A program made the translations under genes and the position numbers. Source: an uncultured Spartobacteria bacterium (lineage in GTDB: Bacteria > Verrucomicrobiota > Verrucomicrobiia > Chthoniobacterales > Terrimicrobiaceae). Taken from it: 33,909 nt of DNA. This document shows positions 32,004-33,909 of this stretch, piece after piece. The first letter of the stretch is position 1. Every line of letters starts with the position of its first letter. The stretch covers positions 1-33,909 of the forward strand of contig CALFPA010000105.1 in NCBI GenBank assembly GCA_937919825.1. The letters run 5' to 3'. Under the pieces are notes generated by a model. The model was not told the DNA's origin. It saw only the letters and a program-made list of their open reading frames with translations, and made no database searches.

Positions 32004-33460
32004 CAGAAGCTCACGCTCATCTGTGCGCCGAGCACGAGAGCGTTCGGGATGTTGCCGGTGCCTCCAGGGTTGATGATCCATTGGAGGTTCGGCTGCACAT
32101 AGGCGAATTTCGTGATCTGAACGCGGTAGCCGGCTTCAAGAGCGAGTTCGTAACTGGGCGATCCTGCGCCTGTGGCGGATACGGTGTCGGCGTAATCTTC
32201 GCTGAAATTGCCATATGCCATGCCGAGCATGGTGATGTCACTGTCGCGAGTGGGAACAAGGCCGCGATAGACGATGCCGGCGTTCGCCTGGAACGGAAGC
32301 TTCGAGATGTTTTGTTGGGGCGAGAGGACGAATGCGCTCCAGAGAGTGAGGCCTTGGTTACTGCCGGGCGATTCCTGCCAGATCATTTGGTCGGCGTGCC
32401 AGTAGAAGCCATAGGAGTTGTTCGCGGTCTCGGCGGAGCCGAACTGCGCGTAGTCCCAAGGCGAGAAATACATGCCGAACCAGTAGTGGCCGGGCAGTCC
32501 GCGCATCTCGGCGGCCACGGGTTCCTTGAAGGTCTTCCCCTCGGAGCGGGCCTTGCGAGAGACTGCCGACTTGCCATCCGATTTCGCCTGGCTGGCGGCG
32601 ACTGGTTTTTTGAAAAACTCGGGAGTCCACCCGACCTGACCCACCATGGTGACGCCATCGGAGTTGTTCATGCTCCAATTCAAGCCGTGGCCTTCGTAGA
32701 GGTTGATCTGGGTGGCTTGGTAGATTCCCGCCATGGCGAACCATTCGGGCGAGGGGTCAACGCGGAGGCGGGCACCCCAGACGGCGTTCGGATAAGTCGA
32801 GAAGGCCGAGTTGACGGGGAGCGACTGAGGGTTTCCATCGATGCCGTTGTTCATGTAGAGCCAGTAGAGCGGCGAGGAGGCGAAGTCATCGCCCGCCGAG
32901 AAGCGTCCGATCTTGATGCCGAGTTTTTCCTCGAGGAGTTTTTGCTCCAGCACGAGCGCGTAGAAGGCGATGGTCTGGCCGCCATAAACCTGCTGGACAG
33001 TGAATTGATTACCGATGTCTTGGGCGGAAAGGTTCGAGCCGTTGCGGTCGAGGGCGCTGATCGTCAGCGTGGCACCGTGCCAGCCGACGAGTTTTTCGAA
33101 ATCAAGTTGCACGCCGAAGCTGGTGTTGTCGGCATAGGCGAAGGCTTGGCTCCGGCCACCGACGGGATTACCCGCGATGTTGTTTGTGTAGGAGGCGGAA
33201 ATTTCGATGCCGGAATCGTCGAGGAAATTCCTGACGCCCCACCAGTCACCGCTCAGGGAGTTGCCCTCCCACCACTGGCGCGAACCGATGTAGTTCGAGG
33301 GGTAGGGATCGTAATAGGTCCAGAATCGCGAGTAGCCGAACATCTCGTCCTGATTTTCAATGTAGCCAAGCGGCGTGCCAGGGATGTCGCCCGATTCTTG
33401 GGCGAAAACAACGATCGATGTGGAAACGAGGACAGCGAGCGAGAGGGGGATATTTTTCAT
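32003..33460 (-). CDS. OprB-family carbohydrate-selective porin
   Basis: This 485-residue outer-membrane beta-barrel protein has a signal peptide (MKNIPLSLAVLVSTSIVVFA), the early GDWWGVRNFLDDSGIEISAS (OprB start of barrel), many alternating aromatic strands and a C-terminal Phe (QMSVSF) for BAM-dependent insertion. OprB porins admit glucose and other sugars. ATG 33460 is chosen because the signal peptide begins there, although the frame is open to 33514. GGAGGT lies about 15 nt upstream, further than usual. It heads the unit with the secreted unknown protein and CBM9-like gene. Confidence 0.9.
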   Translation of the reverse strand: MKNIPLSLAVLVSTSIVVFAQESGDIPGTPLGYIENQDEMFGYSRFWTYYDPYPSNYIGSRQWWEGNSLSGDWWGVRNFLDDSGIEISASYTNNIAGNPVGGRSQAFAYADNTSFGVQLDFEKLVGWHGATLTISALDRNGSNLSAQDIGNQFTVQQVYGGQTIAFYALVLEQKLLEEKLGIKIGRFSAGDDFASSPLYWLYMNNGIDGNPQSLPVNSAFSTYPNAVWGARLRVDPSPEWFAMAGIYQATQINLYEGHGLNWSMNNSDGVTMVGQVGWTPEFFKKPVAASQAKSDGKSAVSRKARSEGKTFKEPVAAEMRGLPGHYWFGMYFSPWDYAQFGSAETANNSYGFYWHADQMIWQESPGSNQGLTLWSAFVLSPQQNISKLPFQANAGIVYRGLVPTRDSDITMLGMAYGNFSEDYADTVSATGAGSPSYELALEAGYRVQITKFAYVQPNLQWIINPGGTGNIPNALVLGAQMSVSF

Positions 33461-33909
33461 GAGGGTAAAAAATACCTCCCAGAAATCCCAAGTCCTGCCA
33501 ATGCGATTTTGCATCGAGTTCCAAAAAGGAAAAAAAGGGTTAGCCGGAGTCGCTGTGCTGGCTGGAGGGGGGCAAGGGGCTCACACGAAGCCGCGAAGCG
33601 CACGGAGAAAAAATCCCGCAGTGGCGCTGGGCCGCAGAGGAGAATCGGGAAATTTTGCCTGCGAATGTGGCAAATCCACGCGAATACAGGGTAGGGTCGC
33701 CTCGCCGAGCCGACCCAAGATTCAGGCGCGGATGCGCCGTTTCAAGGAGCGTGGGGCATCTCGCCCACATTGCTCCATCCATTTTGGGGCGGGGGACGCC
33801 CATTCTCCTTGAGGCGCCCGGCGGCGCGGACGCCCTGGCAGTAAATTTCTCTCCGTGATCTCTTTGTGCTTTGACTCGGTCGGGCCCACTCCCTCGCCCT
33901 TCGGGCCAA
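33461..33909. repeat. oprB upstream region with composite R2-R1 repeat
   Basis: Bases 33461-33581 are the oprB leader with no convincing promoter. Bases 33582-33672 are R2 copy c (inverted: CACACGAAGCCGCGAAGCGC, CCCGCAGTGGCGCTGGG, GAAATTTTGCCTGCGAATG). Bases 33691-33740 are R1 copy d (GTAGGGTCGCCTCGCCGAGC, CGACCCAAGATTCAGGCGCG, GATGCGCCGT). From 33742 to 33812 a segment is bounded by the inverted pair TCAAGGAG/CTCCTTGA. CTCTCCGTGATCTCTTTGTG (33850-33869) is like repeat tails common in this kind of genome. No gene is seen. Confidence 0.7.

Noticed and set aside
31988-33694. 568-codon open frame on the plus strand
   Set aside because: It is antisense to the OprB porin, which has a signal peptide and barrel features, and it runs into an R2 repeat.

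Overview
The window looks like a chromosomal segment of a Gram-negative bacterium, most probably a member of the Verrucomicrobiota. It has high GC, few recognisable Shine-Dalgarno sequences, Thr-Pro repeat linkers in envelope proteins, and a lipoprotein tail of a kind I associate with that phylum. LptF/G, an OprB-type porin ending in Phe and a lipobox lipoprotein show that there is an outer membrane. The phylum assignment is an inference from gene style, not from a marker-gene search.

Layout. 1-3256: a partial tRNA-Ala(CGC), then divergent folE2 (-) and a mannonate/fructuronate-type SDR (+), then a TPR protein (+). 3325-8706 (-): a compact run transcribed leftwards, ymdB > MATE > IMPase family > DUF374 acyltransferase > folD (overlaps of 1-14 nt and one 15-nt gap), followed by a PIN toxin/antitoxin pair. 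8754-12041 (+): amidase, ParA ATPase, AI-2E permease. 12042-13171: two repeat stretches around a second PIN toxin whose antitoxin has lost its N-terminus at a repeat boundary. 13172-14131: an EamA permease with homopolymer irregularities.

14238-24780 (+) is one dense block. It holds a lipoprotein, tyrA-aroA-cmk-plsC, a 51-residue membrane protein, an unknown 174-residue protein, a LysM protein with a dead YkuD-like domain, accA, lptF/G, an alpha/beta hydrolase without its nucleophile Ser, an M16 peptidase and a HAD hydrolase. It joins aromatic amino acid, nucleotide, phospholipid, fatty acid and LPS-transport functions. 24828-27227 (+) is the translation/secretion cluster tRNA-Thr, tuf, tRNA-Trp, secE, nusG, ending in a repeat instead of rplK. 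A YugP-type zinc peptidase, ExoD-like protein and murA follow.

30199-33460 (-) is an accessory-looking unit: OprB porin > secreted unknown protein (broken by an in-frame TAA) > degraded region with repeats and a second copy of that gene's 3' end > CBM9-like protein. The last 450 bases hold the oprB upstream region and another composite repeat.

The most unusual content is (i) a two-part dispersed intergenic repeat (called R1 and R2 here) at five loci, (ii) its apparent truncation of an antitoxin gene, (iii) the nonsense-interrupted secreted protein with a duplicated 3' end, and (iv) two enzyme-fold proteins lacking their catalytic nucleophiles. Most of the window is housekeeping, and I do not see a complete new defence or mobile system.
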